DNA of 64,000 bases from Rhyacophila brunnea (GCA_022495005.1 JAGYXB010001996.1:1798001-1862000); one strand, 5' to 3'; shown: positions 10,559 through 22,920, counted from the stretch's first letter. Program-made: numbers and translations. The notes: a model not told the origin generated them from the letters alone.

Positions 10559-11777
10559 AATGTCCGCCGTATCGTGAGCCAGCCAGGGATGATTGGAGAA
10601 GATATCTTACTACGGTCTGGATTGGGAGACTACGCTGACTAGGTTATATTCACTATATGAACGACAATGTAGAGTAATGACTAGTAATCCAGCCAACAGG
10701 GTACATAAGAAGGGGGAGACCGAAAATGTAGATGTAAACGTAAATGGACTGCCGTATAGGTATTTGGAGTACAGAATTGGTAAGCGACAACTTTGGATAG
10801 GGCCAGGTGGAGAGAATTGTTGAAGCAAGCCAGGGTTGTCGCATCCTTAATTACCGACCAAAATGTAAAAATATATGTGGGCACGGTATATCGTCCATTT
10901 CTCAATAATAAGGTGTGTTTAGTCACCGTATATTAATTCAACTTTGTTGATTTATTTTCAAAGAATCCCTTTTAAACCAGAAATAAGTCGTTTTAGATGT
11001 CGTGAAAATTAACCAGTGGAATTACCCCCTAGTGATACCACGTTTAAGATTCCTATTGCCACATACAGTGGAACGCACTTTTTGAAATACAAATTTAACA
11101 TAAACATGGTCATTTTTTAAGCTTTTATAAAAAAATATTTTGGTGGAGTTTATTTGGGATAAAATGATTTTGACACGTCTGCCAACACTTCTTATTATAC
11201 ACGTTTGAATACGTAAGTATGTATCGACATATCTTTTTAAATTCGTAACCCCTTAAAGTTTCCAATATTTATTATATATTTTACCATCAACTAATTTATT
11301 ATATATTTTATCATCAACTAATTATTAGGTATAGTTTGAATGTCCATACCGACCTGAATAACTTAATTTTGTAACATATTAGTTTTAGGAAATTTGTTGC
11401 TAGATAATAATTATCAACTAATATTAATGTAGGTACAAACAAAGTCTTCCAGTTTCTAGTGTGTCTAATTTTGACGTTTCATCTGTTTCAACACTGATAC
11501 ACAATGAATAATGATGCAATTGGCAATTTTAAATGAAACTATTGCGGTTCATTTAATATTCAAACCCGTGTAGGTACTTCCGAGTTCATTCTAGAATACA
11601 TTTAAATTCTAGATTGATCTGAACATTATCAGTATTTATAATATGAAAATAAGACATTTTGATACAAGCAGATACAATAATCATTGATTTTTTTGCATCA
11701 ATTATTGTGTGTTCGATTTTCAAATAAAAGGAAACTGTGGTCGTTTCCCGTCGCGGGTGCATGCCATAGCATGTAGA
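10559..11777. other. No gene recognised; one small tandem repeat
   Basis: A 76-residue frame at 10593-10823 (+) has no recognisable domain. At 11267-11322 a unit of about 30 bp (TTTATTATATATTTTACCAT...CAACTAA) is present twice. Confidence 0.45.
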
Positions 11778-11785
11778 GTATAGAC

Positions 11786-12488
11786 CAGGGGTTCCCAACC
11801 CCGTGCCCGCGGGCACCATGGCGCCCGCGGAACGATTCGTATGTGCCCGCCACTATTCGATAATAATTAAACGGGTCATTATTTATTAAGCATCTTCAAG
11901 TGTTAAAAAAACAATTTGAAGAGAGATTTTTGCAGTTTACAAATATCGAGCCAATTGTTTCCTTCTGTATCAATCCTTTTACTTGCCAAATAAATGTAAT
12001 GGAAATGGCCGCATGTATTGCAGATTTTGTTCGAGGTAAGACAAAAGAACTAGAGTTAGAAATTTTGGAGCTTAAGAATGATATTTTGCTTAAATCCTTA
12101 ATATCAGAGGACTTTTGGAATACAGTGGACAGAGAAAAGTTCCCATTTTTGAAAAAAGCGGCATATAAAATTGAATCATTTTTCGGTTCGACATATTTAT
12201 GCGAATCATTGTTTTCAAACTTGAACTTAATAAAATCAAGATATAGATCTCGACTCACCGATGAGCATCTTTATGATTGTTTACTAACAGGATTATCGTC
12301 ATACTCTCCTAATTATGAGGCACTGGCCAATGATATTTATTTATTACTTATTATTAACTCATTTATTAATAAATTATGGGAAAATGAGAAGTTATGGAAG
12401 GAGTTTGTCGATTAAAAATAGGTGGTGCCCGCCAACCTACCGATATTTTAGAATGTGCTCTAGAGTACAAAAAGGTTGGGAACCCCTG
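11786..12488 (+). mobile_element. hAT element with transposase end retained
   Basis: Terminal repeats CAGGGGTTCCCAACC are perfect over 15 bp. An exact 8-bp duplication, GTATAGAC, flanks the element (11778-11785 and 12489-12496). The 703-bp length and the fragment inside show an internally deleted copy. Confidence 0.95.
11867..12415 (+). pseudogene. hAT transposase C-terminal fragment (GTF2IRD2-like)
   Basis: The frame is open from 11867 for about 182 codons to the TAA at 12413-12415; the apparent start at 11900 is a GTG inside an older frame, so no true start is present. Residues include L-K-K-Q-F-E-E-R-F and I-V-S-F-C-I-N-P-F-T, then a conserved block F-P-F-L-K-K-A-A, FGSTYLCESLFSNLNLIKSR, and L-T-D-E-H-L. 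This is the hAT C-terminal dimerisation region of the GTF2IRD2/ZBED5 group. The catalytic aspartates lie upstream and are deleted. The frame is intact, unlike most other remnants here, which fits the perfect terminal repeats. Confidence 0.88.
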
Positions 12489-12560
12489 GTATAGACAGTA
12501 ATGCAATGCCTACAATATATTTATGAAAAGAATTACAGAAAAGTAATTATATAGTATTTA

Positions 12561-12810
12561 TTAGTGTCTCACCCACGTTGGCCTAGTATCTAGTTCGTAG
12601 AGCGGCCGTGTTTGTTTAAATGCGAAGCTGTGGGGAGCGAGTTCGAACTCGCTGATGGTCAAAAAAGCGTGTGCTTTTTTCACTGTGTATTTGATGCAAT
12701 CTAATGTATTGGGCGAATAGCCAGCATGAGAGGAATCTTGGAGGCTCATATGCTCTGCTCACGATTGAGCATGGTAAGCACTTAACCCATTTATAAACAA
12801 GAAATTAAAT
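12561..12810 (+). repeat. tRNA-derived SINE
   Basis: The 5' part holds an A-box-like GGCCTAGTATCTAG and a B-box GAGTTCGAACTCGC about 45 bp apart, as in RNA polymerase III promoters of tRNA-derived SINEs. A unique body follows. The ends and target duplication were not resolved. Confidence 0.55.
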
Positions 12811-13986
12811 TAATATATTATTGATTTCAATCAAGATTCTGAAAGTGTTGAAGTGAGGAAGGTGTGAGATAACATTGAGATGTTTGCTTATTTATGCAAC
12901 ACAAAACAAGGCGTTTCCAGGGCGACAGAGTGTATGCGTTTTTAATTAGCTGACGGACACTGGCATCCATTGGCTACGCAGCTGAAAGTTTATTTTTTTT
13001 ACCAAGAATAAATACGTGTTTACTCAAAATAGCCGATTTATGAATTTATCACGGCGCTTGGTTTTTATTATTATTATTTGTTGAAGGTGTTATCAAATCT
13101 ACGAAAATAGATTGTATTTTAGTTGTGTTGTTAGTATTTTTGTTTGTAGATATGTGAAGATTGCAGTGGCTTGCGATAATACCATAATAACATTAGCAAC
13201 GGTGTCACATCATGTGGTATCATATGACGTTAATTTCTGACCAACGAGTTGATGATGAGTTGATGACCAATGATGAGAAACAAATCTTTTTCAAGTGAAT
13301 TTGAAAGTTATATTGAGCTGAAAAGTCATTAGAAGGTTTATACACAAAAATTTCACGGGATATGATCATGCGCCGCTAATTCATGTCAAATAATGCCTTC
13401 TGCTTCTTCAAACAAATACATTAATTTTGTCCTGCTCAAGTTTTTCTCCGCTGATCTCCTCCAGTTGTTCACCAACATCATCAGCACCTCGGCATCTGTC
13501 CCATCTTCACCGCATTCACCATAGTCAACATTAATAGTATACCGACATTTGACAGGTAGGATAGTAATGCGATAGATTTTTAAAGTTTATAAGATACATA
13601 TACCTTTATTTGGTGACTAGTCGTTGTGATTAAAATATGTTTGTTTGTAGCCCGAATCAGATGGAAACATCACCGACTGGAAACTGTAGATTTGACGAAA
13701 AACTATTTTACTTTGTTCCCCATTATGTACCATATTTACGCTGCAAGGAATAGTAAAATAAATATTCCAATAATATTAAATATATACATATCACAGTAAA
13801 ATTCTGTATATTATAAAAAAATACCAGTTATCAGTTGTATAAAAAAAAATCAAATTGAGAAGGACACGTAATTGAGTCCATTTTTACTGAAGGTAGGTAC
13901 TGCTTGGAATGAATAGAATAGAATACGTGAATGGATGAACTATTTGAAAAATAATGAACCATTTATAATTTAAGAATGGATGAAAA
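12811..13986. other. No gene recognised
   Basis: A+T-rich non-coding sequence. No open frame over 60 residues and no inverted-repeat element that I could define. Confidence 0.5.
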
Positions 13987-14398
13987 GTTCGGAAACTTGT
14001 ACGTATGCAGTTCACCGTATCACACTTCACCGTGAAATGTTGTATCGTAAATATATGGCCGTATATTAAAGACCGTCCAACCTCTTTGGGTCGTATAGTA
14101 CTGACATAAAATTCATGTCTAAATAAAACACGGTTTTTGTCGGTTTACACTTTACAAGAAGCCAGCAACAAACAAATTTTGAAAATAGTCGATAAACTGG
14201 ATTATTTGTTAGGTTAGGTTAGGTTTTCGTTCTTGAATTCATGAATTTTGCCAAAATCAGCTATGAAAATTGAATTAATGTTCATATTGAATCTAATGAA
14301 ATTGGTGACCGTATAGTGTAGGGTCATCTCTTTCCGATAGAAAGCTCACGGCGAACTGTGCCACGGTTAAATTTTTTACGTACAATTTACATGTAACC
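13987..14398. mobile_element. Miniature element with long imperfect ends, uninterrupted copy
   Basis: The two ends form an imperfect inverted repeat of about 55 bp around TACGTATGCAGTT...CACACTTCACCGTGA and its inverse. Copies lie at 33124-33507 (inverted) and 41879-42906 (interrupted). The interior carries (TTAGG)3 at 14209-14223. At 14090-14105 this copy reads straight through TTTGGGTCGTATAGTACTG, the empty site for the LINE insertion at 41998-42749. Confidence 0.7.
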
Positions 14399-16411
14399 AA
14401 CGTTGAATGGGTCACAATTTTTCGAAAATATCATTCCGACGAGCTCATGGAAGTAAAAAGCGAATTACAAGTTTTAAACATAACCAATGTTAGTTTTATA
14501 ATCATTTCAATTTGTATTATGCATTAAAACACTTCTAGTAATATCGGATGATTTGTTTTTTAATTCATTCCTGAAATTCATGAGATGTCGATGTAGCTAT
14601 TAGCATTAATAAAAATAAAGTAGTAGGCCTAAAACATTTTTGGGTGGGATATATTTACAGAATACGTTAACATGAAACACAAAATGTTTGCTCCCACACA
14701 TTTTCGGTTGTTATATTATTATGGTGGGCTTGATGATTTGGATAAATCAGACGCCCCATATTTGGAATAAATAAGTTGACTTAAATAATAAACGTTGGCT
14801 GAAGGTGTTTTCATTTTCACACCATGGAAGTGTTTTTTTTATTTACTCAGATATAAATATATTTTAGTTTAAGTATATTATAAAGTTTCTAAACATTCAA
14901 TTTTACGGTTTACTATTGCCTCGGGTAGATAAATCACAAATGAAACTGCGTCTTTTATGTTAAAAGCGTCACGTTTTTTTCGTAGAATTACATCTTGAAT
15001 TCATGGTGAATTCGGACATGAAGTTGGGAACCTATTCGAGTCACGACCCTCAGCTATGAGGCTCCGACGATGAAGATTAAGAAGATGAATGATGCTAACA
15101 CCAAATAAACAAGTTTCTAAGACTGATGTGTTTCACCACCAACATACCATTAGGTAGACTGTGTGTTCTTACCTTAAGTCTCATGCGCCTTATAGTATAG
15201 TATGTAGGTAGATAAAACAACAACGGAAACAATAAACTGCCTGGCATCAGCATATTCTTGAAGCTAATGGCCAGCATTCAACAATACTCAAAGTCAAACT
15301 ATGTCTCTCACACATTATGTAGGTACATACGAAACTAAGAAGCTCGCACTGTGCCGTTGTAATTCTAAGTTGACCCAACTTGGGTTAGGGCCTAAAGAGT
15401 TGAATTCGCGACTAATTCCGGGGCTGCTGCCATGATGTTTCTTGAATACCATCGTCAAGGTAGACGAATCACAACATAACCCGTGTATATCATGTTGTGT
15501 AGGCGAATCTGAGGCGCGCACGCTGTGGCCATCAATTACCAAGTTACGGAGTTGAGGATTGGAAGCCACGATTACTCTCCGTCTTGGCGCCACGATTTGT
15601 GTATACTATCGTCTCAAATAGACGAATCACCAAAAGAAATTGAGTTTCTCTAATTATGTAATATACGGTTTCTATCGGTTCTGTTTCACAAACTATGTAC
15701 CTATAATGGTTTATCTCAGATATTTTTATTTCAACCATAGATATAGATTATAGATAGATACATTAAATAGGTAAATTTTTTACAGTTTGAATTTAGAATA
15801 CAAGATCATTAAAAACAATATTTTTGTTAAATATCCACATATCTACCGTGGCTGCTCATGGAATATCTAAGATGACCGAAACCATAATATAAGTTTAAAT
15901 TAAATGTATCACAGAGTCATAAATACCATAATTTCCCACAAAAGTTTATGGTTCATAATAGGCGGGTATGAGAAATTCGCTATCATTTTTCAAATAATGG
16001 ATAGGTTCGTAAGTTTGTCGTTTATTAAAGCACAGGTAGGTGATACACAAACTCAGTAACCTAGCAACCCCGAATGGTATTCGATAAACTGATGTAATCA
16101 TCACCTTAACAATTCGTGCACAGATTTTCAAACACGGAGGTGCTCACAATGTGTCATATTTCTATGATGTACCGAATTAAAATGACTTTATTATAATACG
16201 TTTTCAAAGATATATTTACCCATATCTGAAACATAACAATAAAATGCACGTGTAAACACGTATTATTGTGCAAGTTGCAAGATTGCATGCATGGATGCAT
16301 AGACTAATCACGGATTAAAAAAAATCAGAAGCTCTGACACCACAGATTGCATTAATTATTTACATTTTTTGTTTCCTCTTATTAAGTATATTGTTTTCGA
16401 ATAATTATTAA
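14399..16411. other. No gene recognised
   Basis: Mostly A+T-rich. A more G+C-rich patch at 15330-15640 contains repeated TATCGTC...AGACGAATCAC segments and overlapping minus-strand frames (15315-15738) without a recognisable domain; it may be an old retroelement remnant. Around 16240-16310 GCACGTGTAAACACGT-like sequence resembles 27060-27130. Confidence 0.4.
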
Positions 16412-16442
16412 CAGGGTGTTCCCAGGGTGTTAACAGGGTGCC
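16412..16442. repeat. Short tandem repeat of about 10 bp
   Basis: ACAGGGTGTT-type units occur three times just before the LINE remnant that follows. Confidence 0.6.
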
Positions 16443-17203
16443 GATGACGCAGGTCCTGTTCGACAACTCAATCGAGGGCATTCAAAAGACAATCGATAGA
16501 TTACATAACAACTCATCTCGCGTTGGTTTGAAAATCAACGTGAAGAAAACCAACGTTTTGTGTAATAGTACCTGTCCTGATCCAGATTTCCCTCTGATTA
16601 GCGATGGATAAAACATTGAGAGCGTCGACAGCTTCAAGTACCTGGAGGTACACATTGCGGCATTTTGTAGAAAAAGCTCGCTATGCGAATGGGAATGGCT
16701 GGAGTAACATTCAACTCGATGCGGAATGTCTGGGACTCACGATTGTACTCGGTCAAAACCAAATGCCGCCTCTTCGACGCTTGCATTCTGACGGTACTGC
16801 TTTACGGTAGCGAATCATGGCACCTTACGAAGGCTCAGAACAACTGTATATTGAGCTTCGAAAACAGATGTTTGCGACGGATACTGGGTGTGCGGTAGTA
16901 TAACTTTAGGAGCAACGAGGAGATAAGAGAACGCACAAAGCAGCCTTTCATCACGCTGAAAGTGAAGCGGCGACGTTGGACCTGGCTCGGCCACGTACTG
17001 CGGATGCCAGAAGAAAACCTCAACCTGGCTTGCCTATTCTTCAAGCCAACTGGATAGAGTGGATACGGCGGAACTACGGGATGCTGGTTTGACCTGGAAC
17101 GGAGCAAGAAGACTGGCGAGCGACGGGGATTCTTGGAGGTGCCGCGTGGTATCCATATGCTCCAACTAAGGGGCGGATATGGCCGAAGAAGAAGAAGTTC
17201 CAT
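16443..17203 (+). mobile_element. LINE 3' part: reverse transcriptase end and C-terminal region
   Basis: The plus strand encodes, with frame breaks, a reverse transcriptase end: V-G-L-K-I-N-V-K-K-T-N-V-L then F-K-Y-L. A C-terminal region follows: LYGSESWHLTKAQNN, FENRCLRRILGV, and R-R-R-W-T-W-L-G-H-V-L-R-M-P. The last part ends in a GAAGAAGAAGAAG tail. These blocks are typical of insect non-LTR retrotransposons annotated as endonuclease-reverse transcriptase. A stop after S-D-G near 16610 and later shifts make it inactive. The close relative at 52425-53063 (minus) confirms the family. Confidence 0.82.
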
Positions 17204-17924
17204 ATTAACATAATTATACGAATTATGTAATTGAAGTCAAGCTAAAGCTTTCTTCAAATGTAATATTACAAACTAGCAAACGTTTGATCCATTCATTTTT
17301 AAATATGCCATTTTAAAATATGTATTTATAATAGGTATGGAGATATTATTTTTATTTAAAACAGTTACTTTGGGGATGAATTGTTGTGTTCTATAGAACG
17401 TAATACTATGATAGGGGGCGGATTCTGTCCATTTTCCCTTTTAATACAATTTTAAATTGTCTTTTAAAAAACGTATCATTAGGTTCTGCAAAAAATCAAC
17501 GTTTATATAAAATCACTGGTCTTTTTTAACTTGTGACTAGACTTGGCCAATTAAATAATACTATCGGGCATCGCCATAGTGATATTGACCTAAAGGACGA
17601 TTGGTTAATTTTATTTTATTAAAAATATCTTTATTGAGACGTTTTATTGTTATTTAATTAATACTGATAATATACAGGTAGGTATTTTTTCACCCACGGT
17701 TGGTTAATTTGGTAGACTGTTCAGAACGTGTTCGATTGCGCGTTTGGTAAAATCGTGTATGTGATTGATCTAGTGATTACTGGGTTAGAAGAAAAGCTGA
17801 CAACTACTCCTCTTAAAAAATCGTCTCATATGCTCCGATTAGGATATCTTAATAAGTAGGTATACATATATTATTGAAAACATATTTTATTCTCTTGCTA
17901 CATCTATGGTGACGAAGATCTTCT
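17204..17924. other. No gene recognised
   Basis: A+T-rich spacer between two LINE remnants. Confidence 0.5.
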
Positions 17925-18302
17925 TCTTCCACGGCGCTACATCCAGGGGTGGGATTTGGCCTCATCCACAACTGCTCTCCACTCACTCCGGTCTCTCGCC
18001 ACACATTTCCAGTTACCGGGTCTTCCTATATGAAGCCAGTCCACTTCTACGGCGTCAGCCCATCTCCTTCTTGGACGGCCTCTGGGTATCTTCCGTTGGG
18101 GTAGCCACTTCATGATCCTTGGCGCTCTAACTTCAGGCATTCTCTCCACATGTCCCGCCCATCGTAGTCTTTGGGACTTACATTATCTTATGATTGTTTG
18201 CTGTTCAATCAGCTCTTCCAACTCGTGGTTCATTTTTATTCTGTAGTTCCCATTTTCCAACGTGGGTCCAAAGATTTTTCGGAGTATTTTGCGCTCGATG
18301 GA
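17925..18302 (-). mobile_element. LINE C-terminal remnant, second family
   Basis: The minus strand encodes E-R-K-I-L-R-K-I-F-G-P, then L-R-W-A-G-H-V-E-R-M-P-E, then RGRPRRRWADAVEVDW, W-K-C-V-A-R-D-R-S-E-W-R and a terminal A-K-S-H-P-W-M. This is the usual C-terminal block of another non-LTR family. It ends in a short GAAGAAGAAGATC tail. One stop lies between the first two blocks (near 18182). It is 5'-truncated and lacks the polymerase domain. Confidence 0.8.
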
Positions 18303-18571
18303 GATGAAGATTCCTACGTTAATTTAACGGATATAACACTGATCGTACGTAACACTTTAATGAGAATCTCGCTGTCGAAAGATTCGGAAAACGTCTACGA
18401 CCATTGTGATATTTACAATATACCTATCACTGGGTCAGTAGTGGTTTTAGATAGGTATGTAGATGTCCGAGGTGCTGATAAGTTTATAGGCCCCTTTACA
18501 CACATTTTCCTTGTGCGATATACCACCACTGAGTGTTCAAAATTTGTCTAATAAATAAAAAGTTTTTTTAA
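18303..18571. other. No gene recognised
   Basis: A 126-residue frame at 18171-18551 (+) starts inside the antisense of the LINE and shows no domain; I do not call it. Confidence 0.4.
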
Positions 18572-18933
18572 GGCTATACTTCAGTTGAGGCATGGTCTAA
18601 AAGATCGTGGCTAGGCGATGCGCGGATTGTGCAAATGACGCGTGCCGAACGAAATATAATTTGTCATATAAATCCAACATGCGTCCATTAATGTTCTGTT
18701 TATTGTTGTATTAGTAACAATTATAATATATTCATTGACATGTTTTCTTTTTTAAGTAAATGGGTAACGTTTTTTAGTCATCTTTACACGATTTAAGAAT
18801 TAATACCCCCGTCGCCATCACGAAACAAATTGACGTGTTCACAGCTCGACGTTCGCTCTCCGATTGCCAGCGAGTCCAAAATTTCGTCGCACCTATAGTT
18901 GAAAATTATTTGCCGTTTCACTGAAGTATCGCC
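18572..18933. mobile_element. Miniature element flanked by TTAA, copy 1
   Basis: Ends GGCTATACTTCAGT and, inverted, GGCGATACTTCAGT are flanked on both sides by TTAA (18568-18571 and 18934-18937). TTAA duplications suggest piggyBac-type mobilisation, but the ends do not begin with CC as piggyBac ends do. A second full copy lies at 41512-41871, and a right-end piece at about 19088-19130. Confidence 0.75.
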
Positions 18934-18937
18934 TTAA

Positions 18938-19559
18938 CAATGTATAATACCTACATTCACATACTTAGGACATTCTTATAATCGAGTTTATACTTACTTT
19001 CAATGTGTTAATAATAATAATATTAGCATTGTATTTTATTATTTTGACAAATGTTTCATTTGTATTTTTGCACTTATCTCGTAATTAGTTATAGTTGAAA
19101 ATTATTTGCCGTTTCACTGAAGTTTATTAATTATGAACTTTTGTATATTAATTATGAAAAATACGCATCTTTTTAATATCTTGATAGTTTCTGATGAAGT
19201 TACCTGAACTGTATAGGTAATTATTGTAATATAAATGGAAATAAAAATGTTATTATTATAATTGATTACAAACAGTTAAAAATAATGCAAAACACGACAA
19301 CAACAAAACATTTAACTTACAGTGTCCAAATAGGCAGTTTGAATTTCAAATCTCGAACTCCATTGTACTCGAACAATACCAAAGCTTTTATAATGCAGGC
19401 AAAGCTCGTGCTATTTTATTTTAGCAAAGCTTTTAGCGGTAAAATATCACAATACAAAAAGTCAGAGTAATTAGGATTGTTGGGTCGGTCGAAACAAAAA
19501 AATGGGACGTCATCGCGTGAATGATTATGCATTTTTATAAATCCAGGTAAACGAAGCTT
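18938..19559. other. No gene recognised apart from a repeat end
   Basis: Contains the partial right end of the preceding element (19088-19130). Otherwise A+T-rich. Confidence 0.4.
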
Positions 19560-19630
19560 TTTGGTAAGGTAGTGATGATTCTAGCGACCGGTGGTTTTAG
19601 GTTCAAATCCCGACTGAATCTGAAGTACAA
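19560..19630 (+). repeat. tRNA-like promoter, SINE remnant
   Basis: B-box-like GGTTCAAATCCCGAC follows an A-box-like GTAAGGTAGTGATG at tRNA spacing. No tRNA fold is convincing, so a SINE remnant is more likely. Confidence 0.35.
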
Positions 19631-19787
19631 TATAAGTTAACAGCATGGTGCACTACAAGTACGTGAGTATGTACCTATGTAATATTCTCTTGATTTTTCT
19701 GCTCTTTGCTCAATAGAGTAGGTGTTACACAACGAACAAATTATTATTCTCGTATTAATAAAAAAGCACATGTTCAACAGTTGCGAT

Positions 19788-20451
19788 TAGGGATTCCAAT
19801 CCCGGGATCCCGATCTATTTTCGATACCTATGAATCTCGGGATTGATAAAGATAATCCCAAAACTTTAGGGATTGATTTTTTTTATCAATTTATATGAAA
19901 AAATACATAACAAATAACTACATTAGAAATAAACTGAGTTTGAATGAAGTTTGATTTATACCCATGTGTAAGTTGGCGATTCATTTTATTTTTTCACATA
20001 AATTAAAAAAAACAATCCTTCGCACTATTAACAAAGTAATTCCACCATGATCTCATACGTTTTACGGCAGTTTAATATTTGGCTGACTAATTAGATTTAT
20101 GAAACGGAAAGGCCACAAATACACCATGATTTGCTTTACTATTTTAAATCTCGCTAACCCATTCATTAAGTCTTTACTATCAGAAACAGCAATCTCACAT
20201 TATTATTTATATTACAATATTATTTACTTCATTAAACTTACGTATTTCCAATATTGAACGTATACAATATTAACAATAAATATCTTAAATAGTATAAATT
20301 ATACTAGATTTTTTTTGACCGATTTTATCAACGTTATTTGTAAATATAAAAAAAATATATTAACAATGGAAAAAAATGACAATCCCGGGATTGTCAAATT
20401 GTGATCCCGAAATCCCGGGATCAGAATTTTGGCTCGGGATTGGATTCCCTA
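19788..20451. mobile_element. hAT-type element with CCCGGGATC-rich ends, copy 1
   Basis: Ends are TAGGGATTCCAATCCCG and, inverted, TAGGGAATCCAATCCCG. An exact 8-bp duplication, GTTGCGAT, flanks the element (19780-19787 and 20452-20459). Near each end CCCGGGATC-type palindromes are repeated, forming extended hairpins. A diverged second copy lies at 39763-40384. No transposase. Confidence 0.9.
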
Positions 20452-20459
20452 GTTGCGAT

Positions 20460-21210
20460 CCCCTCAGTAGAGTGTGTAGAAAGAGGCACAGCACCCATGC
20501 ATCAGTAGATAAGCTTTCCTCAGACAGAGGGAAGTGGAGGTTGCCGATGTAGACTGGTGAAGGCCTTCATTTGTTACTTGGTGGCATATTGAAGTAGGAG
20601 AGGATAGTGCAAATTCTCGTGATATTGGAAAATGTAACGGGTAAAAAACATGCGAGTCATTCTTTTGTCGGTAAAGTAAAAAAGCAATCGGCCCGAGGCA
20701 ATAATTAGACACTATTTGGGAAACGCTTTACAGGTTATTGGACGCGTTTTCGACCCTTCAAATATGGTAACCATAACGCAGGGGACTCGAACGCACAGGC
20801 CGCGGTCTTTAGTAAAGAAATCACAAGTTCGAAATTTTCTTTGCTTGTAGGTATTTTCTTAATAGTGGTTTTATTGCAATAACGATTTGTTGGACGTAAG
20901 TTCTTTCTTCGCCAAACATTTGTATATTTGTACAATATAGTCTGCGTGAGGGCAATGTTTATTTTGCCCTAACCTAATTTGTTTAATATAAGTAGGTATG
21001 AATTTATTAAAAAGGGGTCTGTGACTTTCGGGGGCTCATGGAATTCGCAGGCAGAATTAAGCGTCAGCGTAGGCAATCCTAAATAACTATGTATTAGATA
21101 CAGAACGCGTTATAGATACCATGTCGTCTTATGTCTCAACGTTTGTTGTGATTATATTATAATAAATGTCGTACTTTTATTTTGCTAGTATATGTTAAAC
21201 ATTTTAAGTA
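20460..21210. other. No gene recognised
   Basis: Two minus-strand frames (20464-20712 and 20735-20935) are not recognisable. Otherwise unremarkable. Confidence 0.4.
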
Positions 21211-21218
21211 GATCACAC

Positions 21219-21403
21219 CATGACCCCCACATCCTGAAGCGGGCCCCTGGCCAGTATGTTTGGCGGCCCCCTACCTATCGTATTGGTTAAGAGTAGTGTG
21301 ATATTCTACAGCAGTGTTCAACTGCTCAATCCGCCACGATGGGCCCCCCTAAGCCCGGGCCCAAAGTCTAGAGCCCTGTAAGCCCTTCCTTGTGGGGGCC
21401 ATG
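21219..21403. mobile_element. Miniature element with CATGGCCCCCACA ends, short copy
   Basis: Ends CATGACCCCCACA and, inverted, CATGGCCCCCACA. Flanked by GATCACAC / GATCACAT (7 of 8). Both outer parts match 6517-7081, but most of the centre is deleted. Confidence 0.82.
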
Positions 21404-21569
21404 GATCACATACATATTTATTGATGAGCTTGGTGTTATAACTATATAGTATTTCAAAGTCAGTTAAATATGATGATCGCATACTCTTGGAGGTTGTTTT
21501 TGAACAAGTAAGTAACAAGTTATTGATTGTATTTATTTACCATATTTTTGTTTGAATATTATTATTGTC

Positions 21570-21735
21570 CATTCTCCCTTCTTGGTCGTGCACTCATGGC
21601 TGGCCCTTCCAGATAATCTGTCACTCTGATCATCAAAGTTGGATCAGGATAAAACAGAAAGGTTTTATTTTGTTTCTTCCTTTTGACCATGTCCGATCCT
21701 AATAAGATCATACGGGCCTTCACAGAGTGGAGACA
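21570..21735 (-). mobile_element. LINE 3' ends, two short pieces
   Basis: TTGGTCGTGCACTCATGGCT at 21581-21600 matches the 3' end of the LINE at 26046-26548. GACCATGTCCGATCCTAATAAGATCATACGGGCC... at 21687-21735 matches the piece at 24100-24175. Both read toward the minus strand. Confidence 0.5.
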
Positions 21736-21965
21736 TATTAACAGATTTTTGTTTCAACGAGAATATATCTACACATGCTGTCTTTTTATTGTTATTTGTA
21801 ATTAAGATATTTTTATACATTTGTATTTATTATGTATTATGGCGCATTGGCCAATAGCTGTAATGCCGTAATACTCTTTTTTATAAATAAATAAATAAAT
21901 AAATGGATATTAGCCAATTGCTCAACATATTAATTAGATTCATACTCTAACCACAATCACAAATT
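21736..21965. other. No gene recognised
   Basis: A+T-rich, with a short AAAT tandem run near 21887-21904. Confidence 0.4.
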
Positions 21966-22065
21966 GAAAAACAATATGTGTATTTTGCCAGACCCAGGAT
22001 TTGAACCTTGGATCTACGACAATATAAACCGACGCGTAAGTTGCTTGGCCATCGTGGGACAAATT
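21966..22065 (-). repeat. tRNA-like promoter, SINE remnant (minus)
   Basis: On the minus strand, GATGGCCAAGCAACTTACGC is followed by a B-box AGGTTCAAATCCTGG at tRNA spacing, then TCTGGC. The arms around the B-box pair (CCAAGG/CCTGG), but a full cloverleaf is not convincing. Confidence 0.4.
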
Positions 22066-22920
22066 CTGTGTACGAGAAGAAAAGGTGCAAAGTGACATTT
22101 CACGATCCTTCCAGATGGTCAGCGAGACTTGTCAAATCGGCGAGTTTGATCGTGTAATTTGAGTATGAATTAGAGAGTCTAGAATACATAAGCACCGTCG
22201 TAGGTACTTATATATTATAATAAGTAGATAATACCTATATTAGAAAATACACAACGGTAAAGTTAATTATCTCAGTTTCGTGAGAATATCGCATGATCTA
22301 TATTTTCATAACGCAGTTCATTTTTTCTGGGGCTGACCCTGTCAGACAAAAAGTTCACAATGCCTCTTTGTAATAGTTATCTTTATCGCCGCTGCGTCGG
22401 CATGGCGCGAGTGGGCGGGGACATGCTTTTAAAAAGCTTTTAGTTTTTGTCGTTCTTCTCATGAAATATGATTCGATAATACCTACTTAATATATTATTT
22501 TTGCGATCGAAGATCTTTTAATATCCTTTTTGTTATCAAGACAATGTCCTGAAACAATGACAGAGCACATATTTTTGTTGTTTTGTAAGCGGGGCTGGCC
22601 CGTGACTATTTGACACCTCGTGGAACGTTTTAGCAAAAAACGATCCTATATGTAGGTGTACCTACGTTCGTTTACATTTTACATGAATAATACATACATT
22701 GGCGGCTTAATCCGGAAAAACCTAGCAGGTCAATTTTGAATATATTATTTTAATTTGCCTTTTCGTTGTATACTGAAAAGACGTATTGCAAATTGACTTT
22801 TTATACATTATAGAATAAGTGCTAGAAATTGTTATAGGTCGGTACCTACTTACCCTTCAAAAAATGTCCGTTTTTCATAACGCCAACCCATCGTTAACCG
22901 AAATTGCACACAACGCGTTA
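22066..22920. other. No gene recognised
   Basis: A+T-rich non-coding sequence with a few short G+C-richer patches. Nothing supported. Confidence 0.45.

Noticed and set aside
14209..14223. Telomeric TTAGG repeats as a sign of a chromosome end
   Set aside because: Only two or three units, and inside a dispersed miniature element, so they are interstitial.
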